From the NCBI RefSeq assembly GCF_029207565.1, contig NZ_JANCMW010000002.1, positions 186,001 to 250,000 on the forward strand: a DNA stretch of 64,000 bases. The letters run 5' to 3'. Below the pieces are notes generated by a model. The model was not told where the DNA came from. It searched no databases and was given only the letters and a program-made list of their open reading frames with translations. A program made the position numbers and the translations under genes. The number at the start of each line of letters is the position of its first letter. Within the stretch, counting starts at the first letter, position 1. Positions 18,046 through 25,719 of the stretch are shown piece after piece. The DNA comes from Marinobacter iranensis. Its GTDB lineage: Bacteria; Pseudomonadota; Gammaproteobacteria; Pseudomonadales; Oleiphilaceae.

Positions 18046-19635
18046 ATGCCATACGCAAACGACGTTGACGCCATTGCTTCCCTTCTGAAGCAAAACCCGA
18101 CCTGGAACGCCATCAAGCCCGAGCACGCGGCCCGCATGCGCGCCCAGAACAAATTCAAGACTGGCCTGGACATCGCCAAGTACACCGCAAAAATCATGCG
18201 CGAAGACATGGCGAACTACGATAAAGACACCTCCCAGTACACTCAGTCACTGGGTTGCTGGCACGGCTTTATCGGCCAGCAGAAGATGATCTCCATCAAG
18301 AAGCACTTCGGTAACACCAAGCGCCGTTACCTGTACTTGTCCGGCTGGATGGTTGCGGCCCTGCGTTCCGAGTTCGGTCCGCTGCCTGACCAGTCCATGC
18401 ACGAGAAGACGGCTGTTTCCGGCCTGATCGAAGAGCTGTACACCTTCCTGCGTCAGGCGGATGCATGGGAACTGAACCACCTGTTCCGTGCCCTGGAAGA
18501 AGCCCAGCAGGCTGGCGACAACGCCAAGGCTGACGAGCTGATCAAGCAGATCGACAACCACGAAACCCACATCGTGCCGATTATTGCCGACATCGACGCT
18601 GGTTTTGGTAACGCCGAGGCGACCTACCTGCTGGCCAAGCAGATGATTGAAGCCGGTGCCTGCTGCATCCAGATCGAAAACCAGGTGTCCGACGAGAAGC
18701 AATGTGGCCACCAGGACGGCAAGGTGACCGTTCCCCATGCCGACTTCCTGTCCAAAATCAACGCTGTTCGTCTGGCGTTCCTTGAGCTGGGTGTGGACGA
18801 CGGTGTTATCGTTGCCCGTACCGATTCCCTGGGCGCCGGCCTGACCCAGAAGCTGGCTGTTACTGAAGAGCCAGGTGACCTGGGCGACCAGTACAACAGC
18901 TTCCTGGACGGTGACTACATCGAGAAGCCGGAAGACATCAACAACGGTGACGTTGTGATCAAGTCTGATGGCAAGCTGATGAAGCCCAAGCGTCTGCCTT
19001 CCGGCCTGTTCCAGTTCAAGCCGGGTACTGGTGAAGACCGTGTGGTCCTGGACTGTATCACCAGCCTGCAGAACGGCGCGGACCTGCTGTGGATCGAGAC
19101 CGAGAAGCCCCACGTTGGCCAGATCGCCAGCATGGTTAACCGTATCCGGGAAGTTGTGCCCGACGCCAAGCTGGTCTACAACAACAGCCCGTCGTTCAAC
19201 TGGACCCTGAACTTCCGTCAGCAGGTATTCGATGCCTGGAAGGAGGAAGGCAAGGACGTATTTGCTTACGAGCGTGCCGACCTGATGAACGCCAAGTACG
19301 ACGAAACCGAACTTGGCAAGCTGGCTGACCAGTGGACGGCCAACTTCCAGCGTGACGGTGCCCGTGAAGCCGGTATCTTCCACCACCTGATCACCCTGCC
19401 GACGTACCACACCGCGGCCCTGTCTACCGACAACCTGGCCAAGGGCTACTTCGGTGACGAAGGCATGCTGGCCTACGTTGCTGGTGTTCAGCGCAAGGAA
19501 ATCCGTCAGGGCATCGCGACTGTGAAGCACCAGGACATGGCCGGTTCCAACATCGGCGATGACCACAAGGAGTTCTTCGCGGGTGACGCAGCCCTGAAGG
19601 CTGGCGGTAAAGACAACACCATGAACCAGTTCTAA
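18046..19635 (+). CDS. aceA: Isocitrate lyase
   Basis: Glyoxylate-shunt enzyme splitting isocitrate into succinate and glyoxylate, needed for growth on acetate and fatty acids. The 529-residue length matches the long pseudomonad-type AceA; the catalytic Cys220 lies in DEKQCGHQDGK, and the metal/substrate segment is IIADIDAGFGNAEATYLL. A 190-base AT-rich leader with no ORF precedes it and probably carries its promoter; a strong terminator follows. Malate synthase is not in the window. Confidence 0.97.
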   Translation: MPYANDVDAIASLLKQNPTWNAIKPEHAARMRAQNKFKTGLDIAKYTAKIMREDMANYDKDTSQYTQSLGCWHGFIGQQKMISIKKHFGNTKRRYLYLSGWMVAALRSEFGPLPDQSMHEKTAVSGLIEELYTFLRQADAWELNHLFRALEEAQQAGDNAKADELIKQIDNHETHIVPIIADIDAGFGNAEATYLLAKQMIEAGACCIQIENQVSDEKQCGHQDGKVTVPHADFLSKINAVRLAFLELGVDDGVIVARTDSLGAGLTQKLAVTEEPGDLGDQYNSFLDGDYIEKPEDINNGDVVIKSDGKLMKPKRLPSGLFQFKPGTGEDRVVLDCITSLQNGADLLWIETEKPHVGQIASMVNRIREVVPDAKLVYNNSPSFNWTLNFRQQVFDAWKEEGKDVFAYERADLMNAKYDETELGKLADQWTANFQRDGAREAGIFHHLITLPTYHTAALSTDNLAKGYFGDEGMLAYVAGVQRKEIRQGIATVKHQDMAGSNIGDDHKEFFAGDAALKAGGKDNTMNQF

Positions 19636-19690
19636 GCAACGGTTCGGTTGTCACTGGAGAGGGCTGAAAGGCTCGCTTCAGAAGATCTCG

Positions 19691-19723
19691 AAACCCCGCC
19701 TTGCGCGGGGTTTTGTTTTTTTT
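19691..19723 (+). terminator. Rho-independent terminator of aceA
   Basis: AAACCCCGC-CTTGC-GCGGGGTTT is a GC-rich stem followed by a run of T with one interruption, about 55 bases after the aceA stop. Confidence 0.9.
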
Positions 19724-19795
19724 ACAGTAACGTTTTCACTCAGGTTGCTGAAATCACACCATAAATAGTCTGTTTGATATTTTCCCCCACCAGCT

Positions 19796-19820
19796 CTGTT
19801 TCATTCCTGAAACAGTTTCA
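19796..19820. promoter_or_regulatory. Palindromic upstream site, probable activator-binding site
   Basis: CTGTTTCATTCCTGAAACAG (19796-19815) is a perfect inverted repeat with 8-base arms and a 4-base spacer. It overlaps a second palindrome, TGAAACAGTTTCA (19808-19820). The position, about 90 bases before the -24/-12-like promoter, is typical of enhancer-binding proteins. The nearby VpsR-like regulator is the obvious candidate ligand (inference). Confidence 0.55.
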
Positions 19821-19901
19821 TCCCTCCGTGAGTGCGGCTCTGTTTTTTTGGTAATGCGAAAATTTATATAAAACAGTGAGTTGTAATTTTCTTGTTGATG
19901 C

Positions 19902-19917
19902 TGGCACGGGAATCGCT
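19902..19917 (+). promoter_or_regulatory. Sigma-54-like promoter of the secreted-protein operon
   Basis: TGGCACGGGAATCGCT has the GG-N10-GC spacing of a sigma-54 promoter (GG at 19903-19904, GC at 19915-19916) and an exact TGGCACG -24 element. The -12 element is TCGCT rather than TTGC. It lies about 95 bases before the first start codon of the operon. The rest of 19724-20012 holds only the upstream palindrome and AT-rich sequence. Confidence 0.6.
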
Positions 19918-20012
19918 CTGCTTATCTGGCGGGTCTGAACCTTGGCTTACCGAAGGCTAGCGGTTTGGGGCGGATCCCTCTAAAAACCAATAATCGAAAA
20001 GGAAACGACATC

Positions 20013-20864
20013 ATGGATACCAGGAAAAGTTTGCTAGCAGCTGCCATCGCAATGAGTCTGGGTGTTTCCGGTTTTGCCTATGCTGACCAGGGAGGTGATG
20101 GCGATCCGAATACCAACGCGGACGATACCTCCACTGCCAACAACGACCATTCCGGCAATACCGACTCGGGTAATGACAATTCCAACAACTCCGACAACTC
20201 GAATAGTTCAGACAACAGCACCGATGTTGCCGATTCGTTCAAGATAGCCGACAGTGGAAACGATAACTCCACGGATAGCTCCGACAATTCCACTAACGTG
20301 GCGGACAGCGCAAACGACAACTCTGATAACTCTATCAGCGTTGCGGATAGCGCAAATGACAACTCCACGGATAGCTCGGATAACTCCACCAACGTCGCGG
20401 ATAGCGGAAACGACAATTCCGACAATTCCACTAACGTATCGGATAGCGGTAATACCGATGTGGCGGATAGTGGGAATGACAATTCCGACAATTCCATCAA
20501 TGTAGCGGATAGCGGAAACGACAGTTCCGACAATTCTACCAACGTTGCGGACAGTGGTAACACCACCGTGTCTGACAGTGGCAATGACAGTTCCGATAAC
20601 TCCCTGGCGCTTGATCTGGATGTGTTCCTGAACAACGCTGACCTGGACGGCAGTGTATCGGGAACTTCGACCACATACGGCGATGCCAATGGCAGAGCTT
20701 CCTATACCGAAGCTCGTAACCGCAACGAAATCTCCGGTGGATCAGCCAACTACACCGGCGTCGGGGCATTTGCCCAGAATGCAGGCAACGGCAGCGTTAC
20801 ACAGGCTAATGTCAGTGTAATGTCCAACCTGTCCACCGGTGGTGGCGGTGGCGGCACCCAGTAA
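20013..20864 (+). CDS. Secreted Asp/Asn/Ser-repeat protein, candidate fibre or adhesin subunit
   Basis: A 283-residue exported protein. The signal peptide ends near FAYA (residue 24). Residues 53-195 are a low-complexity acidic tract built from variants of DNSTNVADSGND, with no Lys or Arg except one Lys in an FKIAD variant. A C-terminal domain without the repeat follows (DVFLNNADLDGSVSGTSTTY; FAQNAGNGSVTQANVSVM) and ends in a Gly-rich tail. The start at 20013 is chosen for AAAAGGA upstream and the signal peptide. It is the first gene of an operon with two more secreted proteins and a C39 peptidase. I do not recognise a named family; a structural surface role is inferred. Confidence 0.8.
   Translation: MDTRKSLLAAAIAMSLGVSGFAYADQGGDGDPNTNADDTSTANNDHSGNTDSGNDNSNNSDNSNSSDNSTDVADSFKIADSGNDNSTDSSDNSTNVADSANDNSDNSISVADSANDNSTDSSDNSTNVADSGNDNSDNSTNVSDSGNTDVADSGNDNSDNSINVADSGNDSSDNSTNVADSGNTTVSDSGNDSSDNSLALDLDVFLNNADLDGSVSGTSTTYGDANGRASYTEARNRNEISGGSANYTGVGAFAQNAGNGSVTQANVSVMSNLSTGGGGGGTQ
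20260..20610 (+). repeat. Imperfect tandem coding repeats
   Basis: Repeats of about 36-54 bases (for example GATAGCGGAAACGACAATTC and its variants) encode the Asp/Asn/Ser tract of the protein at 20013-20864. Unit length and sequence vary, so copy-number change by slippage or recombination is plausible. Confidence 0.8.
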
Positions 20865-20923
20865 GGAATCCTGGCTGCATCTGCTTGTTGCGGGTGTGGC
20901 CCGGTAATTCCAGGAGAACTGCC

Positions 20924-21274
20924 ATGGGTTATGTCATCAGATGGAAACTGAAGGCTGCCTTGCTGGCGTTAATGCTCGGGGCAACGGGATTGGTGTCGGC
21001 CGAGGAGTGGATGGATGCCACGCCGTTGTCGGCAGATCAGTTGGCGGATTCAAGCGGTCGCCAGGGAATCCCGGTGCAGTGGCAGATTAACGATAACCAG
21101 CAAAATGCGAATGTGTCCGATAACCTGCTGTCGGGTAATGTTGTCACTGGCGATAACAGTATTTCCGACAACGCGTTCGGCAACATGAGCGGGGTTGCCA
21201 CGGTTATCCAGAATACCGGTAACCAGGTGGTCATTCAGGACAGTACCCAGATCAATATACTGATTAATCACTAA
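20924..21274 (+). CDS. Small secreted protein with leader-like motif and QN repeat, candidate minor fibre subunit
   Basis: A 116-residue exported protein. The signal peptide (residues 1-26, LVSA-E) is followed by a leader-like motif, PLSADQLADSSGRQG (residues 34-48). Asn/Asp-rich beta-prone sequence then ends in TVIQNTGNQVVIQDSTQINI (residues 93-112). The C-terminal stretch matches a segment of the protein at 21988-22482 (TVVQNSLDSTVIQNMHQLNI). The start at 20924 has a CAGGAG site; an in-frame ATG at 20885 has none and would bury the signal peptide. Gene order places it between the repeat protein and the C39 peptidase. Function is inferred from context only. Confidence 0.75.
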   Translation: MGYVIRWKLKAALLALMLGATGLVSAEEWMDATPLSADQLADSSGRQGIPVQWQINDNQQNANVSDNLLSGNVVTGDNSISDNAFGNMSGVATVIQNTGNQVVIQDSTQINILINH

Positions 21275-21286
21275 CGGAGGTGGGCC

Positions 21287-21988
21287 ATGGCCAAGAAGGT
21301 TCTTGTTGCGATCTGCGCGAGTGCCGGGCTGCTATGGTCCGCCGCCTTTGCCGGCTCAACGGGCTCGGTAACGGTGCCGGGTATAGGCGGTGATTTCCGG
21401 CTAACCGTAAACAGTTTTGAGAATCGGCGGTTTGACAGCGTCATGCGCCAGCAATACGACTTCAGTTGCGGCTCCGCAGCCGTTGCTTCCTTATTGTCCT
21501 TTCACTACGAAGATCAGGTAACAGAGCACGATGTTTTTATCGAAATGCTCGCGTTGGCAGACGAAAAGAAGGTGCGCCAGGAAGGCTTTTCCATGCTTGA
21601 TATGAAGCACTATCTGGAGGCCAGAGGGTACCAGGCCGATGGTTTTCGCATGCCGTTGACCGGCCTCCAGGAGAAAGTGCGCTTACCCATGATTGTGTTG
21701 CTGAACATTGATGGTTTCCGGCATTTCGTTCTGATCAAGGGGATCAGTGATGATGAGGTCCTGGTGGGGGACCCGGCGCGAGGATTGAAGATTTTTTCCT
21801 ACGCAAAGTTCAGTGAGTACTGGAACGGCACCGCCTTTATTATCCGCAGCCATCTTGAACAGGGGCGAGACGGCTTTCTTGGCGACGGACATTGGCCTCA
21901 GGTGGCCAGGGCGCCAATACAGAAAGGTCTTGGCGGGCCTTCTCTCGGGCACACGTTGCCTTACTGGCCCTCCTCAAGGGAATGGTGA
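21287..21988 (+). CDS. Exported C39-family cysteine peptidase (FapD-like)
   Basis: A 233-residue protein with a signal peptide (to about AFA-G, residue 23) and a stand-alone C39 peptidase domain: catalytic Cys61 in YDFSCGSAAVASLL, His146 in GFRHFVLIKG and Asp162 in LVGDPARG. C39 peptidases cut after double-glycine leaders in bacteriocin exporters; the stand-alone exported form resembles FapD of the Pseudomonas Fap amyloid system. Lacking an ABC transporter, it should act in the periplasm. It is preceded by CGGAGG and coupled to the next gene through TGATG. Its likely substrates are the flanking secreted proteins (inference). Confidence 0.88.
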   Translation: MAKKVLVAICASAGLLWSAAFAGSTGSVTVPGIGGDFRLTVNSFENRRFDSVMRQQYDFSCGSAAVASLLSFHYEDQVTEHDVFIEMLALADEKKVRQEGFSMLDMKHYLEARGYQADGFRMPLTGLQEKVRLPMIVLLNIDGFRHFVLIKGISDDEVLVGDPARGLKIFSYAKFSEYWNGTAFIIRSHLEQGRDGFLGDGHWPQVARAPIQKGLGGPSLGHTLPYWPSSREW

Positions 21989-22482
21989 TGATGATGGTCC
22001 GGATGCCAGCTATAGCTCTATTAGCAGTTTCATTTGCAACGTTATCTCCGTCTGTCCGGGCAGAACTGACGCTGGGGGTTGAGCCCCTGAGTGATTCGGA
22101 GCTGGCTGATTACCGGGGCGGCTTCCTGATGGATAACCTGGAAATCAGCATTGGACTGGAGCAGATTGTTGGTATTAACGGTGACACCCTGGTGATCAAT
22201 CGTTTAACCATTCCCAATCTGAACCAGGCCGTCAACGACCGTTTGGTGGGTCATCATACGGAAACAGTGCTCGAGGTTATAAGCGCAAACCAGAGTGGTG
22301 GCGCTCGGGTATCCAGTAGTATGGCTGGGCCTAATGGCTGGATGACAGTGGTTCAGAACAGTCTTGATAGCACCGTGATACAGAATATGCATCAACTGAA
22401 CATTGAGTTGAACAATCTGGGTGCCGGTGCTCAGTTCCCGGCACGGTTCAGTGATCAGTTGGTCCAGTTGCTTGGTCGCTGA
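21988..22482 (+). CDS. Secreted protein with double-glycine-like motif, candidate substrate of the C39 peptidase
   Basis: A 164-residue exported protein: signal peptide to about VRA-E (residue 25), then PLSDSELADYRGG (residues 33-45), which fits the LSxxEL...GG pattern of C39-processed leaders. The C-terminal half holds TVVQNSLDSTVIQNMHQLNI (residues 120-139), shared with the 116-residue protein upstream. The ATG at 21988 overlaps the peptidase stop as TGATG and has AAGGGA six bases upstream; an ATG at 21982 is also possible. It ends nine bases from the convergent barrel gene. No family was recognised. Confidence 0.75.
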   Translation: MMMVRMPAIALLAVSFATLSPSVRAELTLGVEPLSDSELADYRGGFLMDNLEISIGLEQIVGINGDTLVINRLTIPNLNQAVNDRLVGHHTETVLEVISANQSGGARVSSSMAGPNGWMTVVQNSLDSTVIQNMHQLNIELNNLGAGAQFPARFSDQLVQLLGR

Positions 22483-22491
22483 TGCCCCTCC

Positions 22492-23556
22492 CTAAAGGCT
22501 GATGGGGAGCTTGAGAGTAATTTCGCTATTGGGCGCGTTTTCTGTAACCCCTACGCTCACCGTCAGGCTCAGGCTTGTGGACCGCGTCAGCCTTTGCGAC
22601 AGGCCGAACGACAGTGATCCGATCTGAATCCGATCAAAGTTGGATGCAAAAATGTCGTTATTCCTCTCGAACGTTGTTTTCCGGATGACCGAGTGGTCGT
22701 AGCCCAGGCTAAAGGAGGTGCGGTCGTTGAAAGCGAACCCCATCCCGAAGCCGAAGCGGACTATGTCACCGGGATCTACCGTGCCCCCGTTTTCGAATCC
22801 CTGCTCCTCTTTGAGGGTCCAGACGTAACTCAGGTTTCCGAATAACACGGCGGGGTCCGTTGGGTAGATGAACGAAAAGCCGGGTTCGAATGACCAGAAA
22901 CCGGAACCGGTCGGCCGATTCTTCAGTTCAATACCAATCGGGTTGCCCTGATTATCCCGGATGACTCTCTGGTCGACATCGTAGGGGCCTTCCCCGGTTG
23001 GCGCTTTCACCCGCATTGCGCCAATTATGTAGGGCCAGCCATCCCAGCCATCGGTTAACTGGTAGCGAGCCGAGAGTTCAACATCACCCAGGCCTTCGCC
23101 TGAGGACTCGCGCAGAGTGTCCACCGGTGTGCCCTGAAAAACCTCACGTTCCCTCAGGTCCTCGTTGATGCTGAGGTAGGGTACACGGACCGCCGCTTCG
23201 AGCTTGCTGGTGAAGCCGTACTTGAGTGACATCGCGCCGACAAAAATATCTCGCTGGATTTCTGAAATATTGATCAGCCCGATGAGTAGGGCAGGTATCA
23301 CCGTATAACCTTCCACTGCGACCGCCGTTGAGTTGCTGTGGGCATGTGAGAAGGATGGCTCAATAGTAAACCTGCCCGGCCGGGTAACGATGCCCCGATC
23401 TGCGGTAATTGATGCGATGTCGGTCGCCGGGTCGTGCGCCTCCTCAGGCGCTGTTATCGACGTGCTACCTGCGTCCCTGTCCGCCTGTGCGGCTTCTGTG
23501 AGTATGGGCGCTGCTGCCGTTAATAAAGGAACGAGCCAGAACATTCTTGTAGCCAT
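22492..23556 (-). CDS. Outer-membrane beta-barrel protein of the secreted-protein cluster
   Basis: A 354-residue protein with a signal peptide to about EAAQA (residue 25). A 40-residue polar region follows, then a barrel of repeated amphipathic strands (GRFTIEPSFSHAH; LKYGFTSKLEAAVRVPYL; SFSLGYDHSVIRKT; SLSLTVSVGVTENA) ending ITLKLPISL. It looks like the transporter-type barrels of the phenol-degradation MetA-like superfamily. Next to the C39 peptidase it occupies the place of the Fap pore gene fapF, though the long FapF coiled coil is not evident. It lies 12 bases downstream of the regulator gene, so the two are cotranscribed. Confidence 0.75.
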   Translation of the reverse strand: MATRMFWLVPLLTAAAPILTEAAQADRDAGSTSITAPEEAHDPATDIASITADRGIVTRPGRFTIEPSFSHAHSNSTAVAVEGYTVIPALLIGLINISEIQRDIFVGAMSLKYGFTSKLEAAVRVPYLSINEDLREREVFQGTPVDTLRESSGEGLGDVELSARYQLTDGWDGWPYIIGAMRVKAPTGEGPYDVDQRVIRDNQGNPIGIELKNRPTGSGFWSFEPGFSFIYPTDPAVLFGNLSYVWTLKEEQGFENGGTVDPGDIVRFGFGMGFAFNDRTSFSLGYDHSVIRKTTFERNNDIFASNFDRIQIGSLSFGLSQRLTRSTSLSLTVSVGVTENAPNSEITLKLPISL

Positions 23557-23568
23557 GTAAAATCTCCT

Positions 23569-24945
23569 TTAATCACTCTTAGAAGACGAGACGGACGTTC
23601 TGTGAGGGACCTGATGCTTGTCCATCAGCCGGTAAAACGAGACTCTCGAAATATTGAGCAGTCGTGCTGCGGCGGAAATATTATTCTGGGCCAGTGCCAG
23701 GCTTACAGAGATTGCCTGGCGGTCCGCCTGGGAACGGAAGGCATCCAGGGATAGCTCCTGGCTTCGGCTTTGATCGTTGGCAGGTGTTCGCCCAAAGCCC
23801 ATATCGCCTGGCTCAATGACAAGGCTCTCCCCAAGCAGCAAGGCCTGACGCATTCGGTTCTGCAGTTCTCTGAGATTGCCGGGCCAAGGGTGTTTGCCCA
23901 GACAGATTTTGGTGGTGTCAGCCAGGCGTCTGGGCCCCGCGGATGAAGGCGCTGCCGAGAGTATCCGGTTAGCCAGCGGAAGAATGTCCTCTTTGCGCTC
24001 CCGCAGAGGCGGCAGTAATACGTGCAGGCTGCCGAGTCGGTAAAACACATCACTGCGAAAACGGCCAGAGGCTACCAACTGCTCCAGGGGGCTGGTGCTG
24101 GTGGCGATCAGCCGGGCATCCACCTCTATGGTGCGACAGCCACCGATACGTTCGATCTGGCCTTCCTGAAGAAAACGCAGAATGGCCGATTGTTGCTCCG
24201 GGGTGAGCTCGTCAACGCCGACGAGCAACAGCGTGCCACCGTCGGCGGTTTCAATTCTGCCCTTTTGTGCACTCATGGCATGAGTGAATGAGCCTTTTTC
24301 ATGGCCGAAAAGCTCGTTCTGAGTCAGGGAAGGGGGCAAAGCTGCGCAGTTGATGACGACCAGGGGTTTGTGCCTTCGCGCTGAGTTGTTATGAATAAAC
24401 TTTGCGGCTGTTTCCTTACCGGTACCATTCTCTCCATAGATCAGCACAGGCTCTTCGGTGTGGGCGAACTTGCCAAGCAGTTCCCTTGTATGTCTGATGG
24501 CAGGGGATTCGCCTTCCAGGGCAAAATCGTGGTAACTGAGGGGGGTGCTGTGTGGAGTTCTGGCATGGAGTTCAGACATGCCCCACAGATGGCCTAGTAT
24601 CCCGTGGAGCCGCTCAGATTGGATCGGTAAGGTGTGGTAATCCTCGCAGTAGCGGTTGATAAGGCTGCAGACTTCCGGGTTATCAACCTGACCGGAGTCA
24701 AGAACGGCAACCCAGTGTTCGACCCGGAGTGCTTCCAGCCAACTGCTTGCTACCGCCAACTGGTCACTGGAAAGTTCGCTGACATCAAATACGCCAACCC
24801 AGGTACTGTCGCTGCGAATATCCCCTTTGCCTAGCTCGGTGTCAATGGCTATGGGAATCAAACGCCATTCCCGCAGTTCGGCAGCTTGCGTTGCAAAACC
24901 GGAGTATTCTGCCGACAACCAAACGAGCGGTCGTTTTTCCATCAT
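23569..24945 (-). CDS. VpsR-like enhancer-binding-protein homologue with altered AAA+ motifs
   Basis: A 458-residue regulator: an N-terminal degenerate receiver-like domain (about 1-125), an AAA+ domain, and a C-terminal Fis-type helix-turn-helix (NNISAAARLLNISRVSFYRL). Walker A is GENGTGKE (171-178). The sigma-54-contact motif reads GSFTHA (218-223) instead of GAFTGA. The Walker B acidic pair reads VG (242-243) within GGTLLLVGVDEL, where typical members have GGTLFLDEIGEL. Vibrio VpsR shows comparable loss and works with sigma-70. AAGGAG precedes the start. It probably controls the convergent secreted-protein operon and the barrel gene (inference). Confidence 0.85.
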   Translation of the reverse strand: MMEKRPLVWLSAEYSGFATQAAELREWRLIPIAIDTELGKGDIRSDSTWVGVFDVSELSSDQLAVASSWLEALRVEHWVAVLDSGQVDNPEVCSLINRYCEDYHTLPIQSERLHGILGHLWGMSELHARTPHSTPLSYHDFALEGESPAIRHTRELLGKFAHTEEPVLIYGENGTGKETAAKFIHNNSARRHKPLVVINCAALPPSLTQNELFGHEKGSFTHAMSAQKGRIETADGGTLLLVGVDELTPEQQSAILRFLQEGQIERIGGCRTIEVDARLIATSTSPLEQLVASGRFRSDVFYRLGSLHVLLPPLRERKEDILPLANRILSAAPSSAGPRRLADTTKICLGKHPWPGNLRELQNRMRQALLLGESLVIEPGDMGFGRTPANDQSRSQELSLDAFRSQADRQAISVSLALAQNNISAAARLLNISRVSFYRLMDKHQVPHRTSVSSSKSD

Positions 24946-25187
24946 GGCAACTCTCCTTGAGTTCGTGCCGGGAAAACGGACTGCTAAACGTTCATTGGAT
25001 TCTGCTAAGGCTGGAACGGCTTGCTCCAGTCACTGCCCTGTGACCGCTAACGGCTGGGTAAACAGGCGGAAATTCTTCTGATAAGTACTCAGATTGTGTG
25101 CCAGTTTTAATAGTTGCGGTTGTTTCAGAGGGTTAGGAAATGAGAGCTGTGTCGCAGAATGATCCCTGTAAAATATGCCGACACAAT

Positions 25188-25679
25188 TCAGTACTCGCTC
25201 AGCTTCTTGCGGGTTTCCAGGCGGCCCTTCCGGCGGATTTCTGCATTCTTGAAGCGACGTTTCTGGTCTTCCGTTTCCGGCTCTACCCCGGGCACATCGA
25301 TGGGCTTGTCGTTCTCGTCCAGCGCCACGAAGGTAAAGAACGCCGAGAGTATGTGGCGGCATTCCCCGGTGTAGCTGTTTTCCGCTTCCACCCGGGCTCC
25401 AATTTCCATGGATGATCCCCAACTGCGGTTGAGGGCGAGGCTGAACAACAGGGTGTCGTTGCCCTTGGCGGGGGCGCGGAAGTGAATGGAATCCACGGCG
25501 GCCGTGACACAGACACGCCCGGAATGGCGTTCCGCCACCACCAGGGCCAGGCGATCGCACTTGGCCATGATCATGCCGCCGAATACCGTCTGGTGAGAGT
25601 TCATGTCGTTCGGGAAAACCTTGTAGACATGCTTGTCGATGGCAGAGGCCGAAACCGGCCTGGCGGCTTTGGGTGGCAT
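25188..25679 (-). CDS. Acyl-CoA thioesterase, YciA/BACH-like hotdog
   Basis: A 163-residue hotdog-fold thioesterase hydrolysing acyl-CoA in the cytoplasm. The signature NDMNSHQTVFGGMIMAKCDR (with the HxxxFGG core) and SIHFRAPAKGNDTLLF fit the acyl-CoA hydrolase family. The start at 25679 has GGGAGA upstream; ATGs at 25697 and 25745 are possible but less likely. It lies downstream of the M48 peptidase gene on the same strand. The 242 bases beyond its 3' end (24946-25187), back to the regulator, hold no recognisable gene. Confidence 0.85.
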   Translation of the reverse strand: MPPKAARPVSASAIDKHVYKVFPNDMNSHQTVFGGMIMAKCDRLALVVAERHSGRVCVTAAVDSIHFRAPAKGNDTLLFSLALNRSWGSSMEIGARVEAENSYTGECRHILSAFFTFVALDENDKPIDVPGVEPETEDQKRRFKNAEIRRKGRLETRKKLSEY

Positions 25680-25719
25680 GGAGTTGTCTCCCGTCATGGA
25701 TGTACCGCTACTATACCGC

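Noticed and set aside
18247..19566. 439-residue open frame antisense to aceA
   Set aside because: Shadow of the strong codon bias of aceA: no ribosome site, no recognisable domain, and aceA itself is certain.
20260..20610. Possible CRISPR array
   Set aside because: The repeats are imperfect, of varying length, have no spacers and are in frame within a secreted protein.
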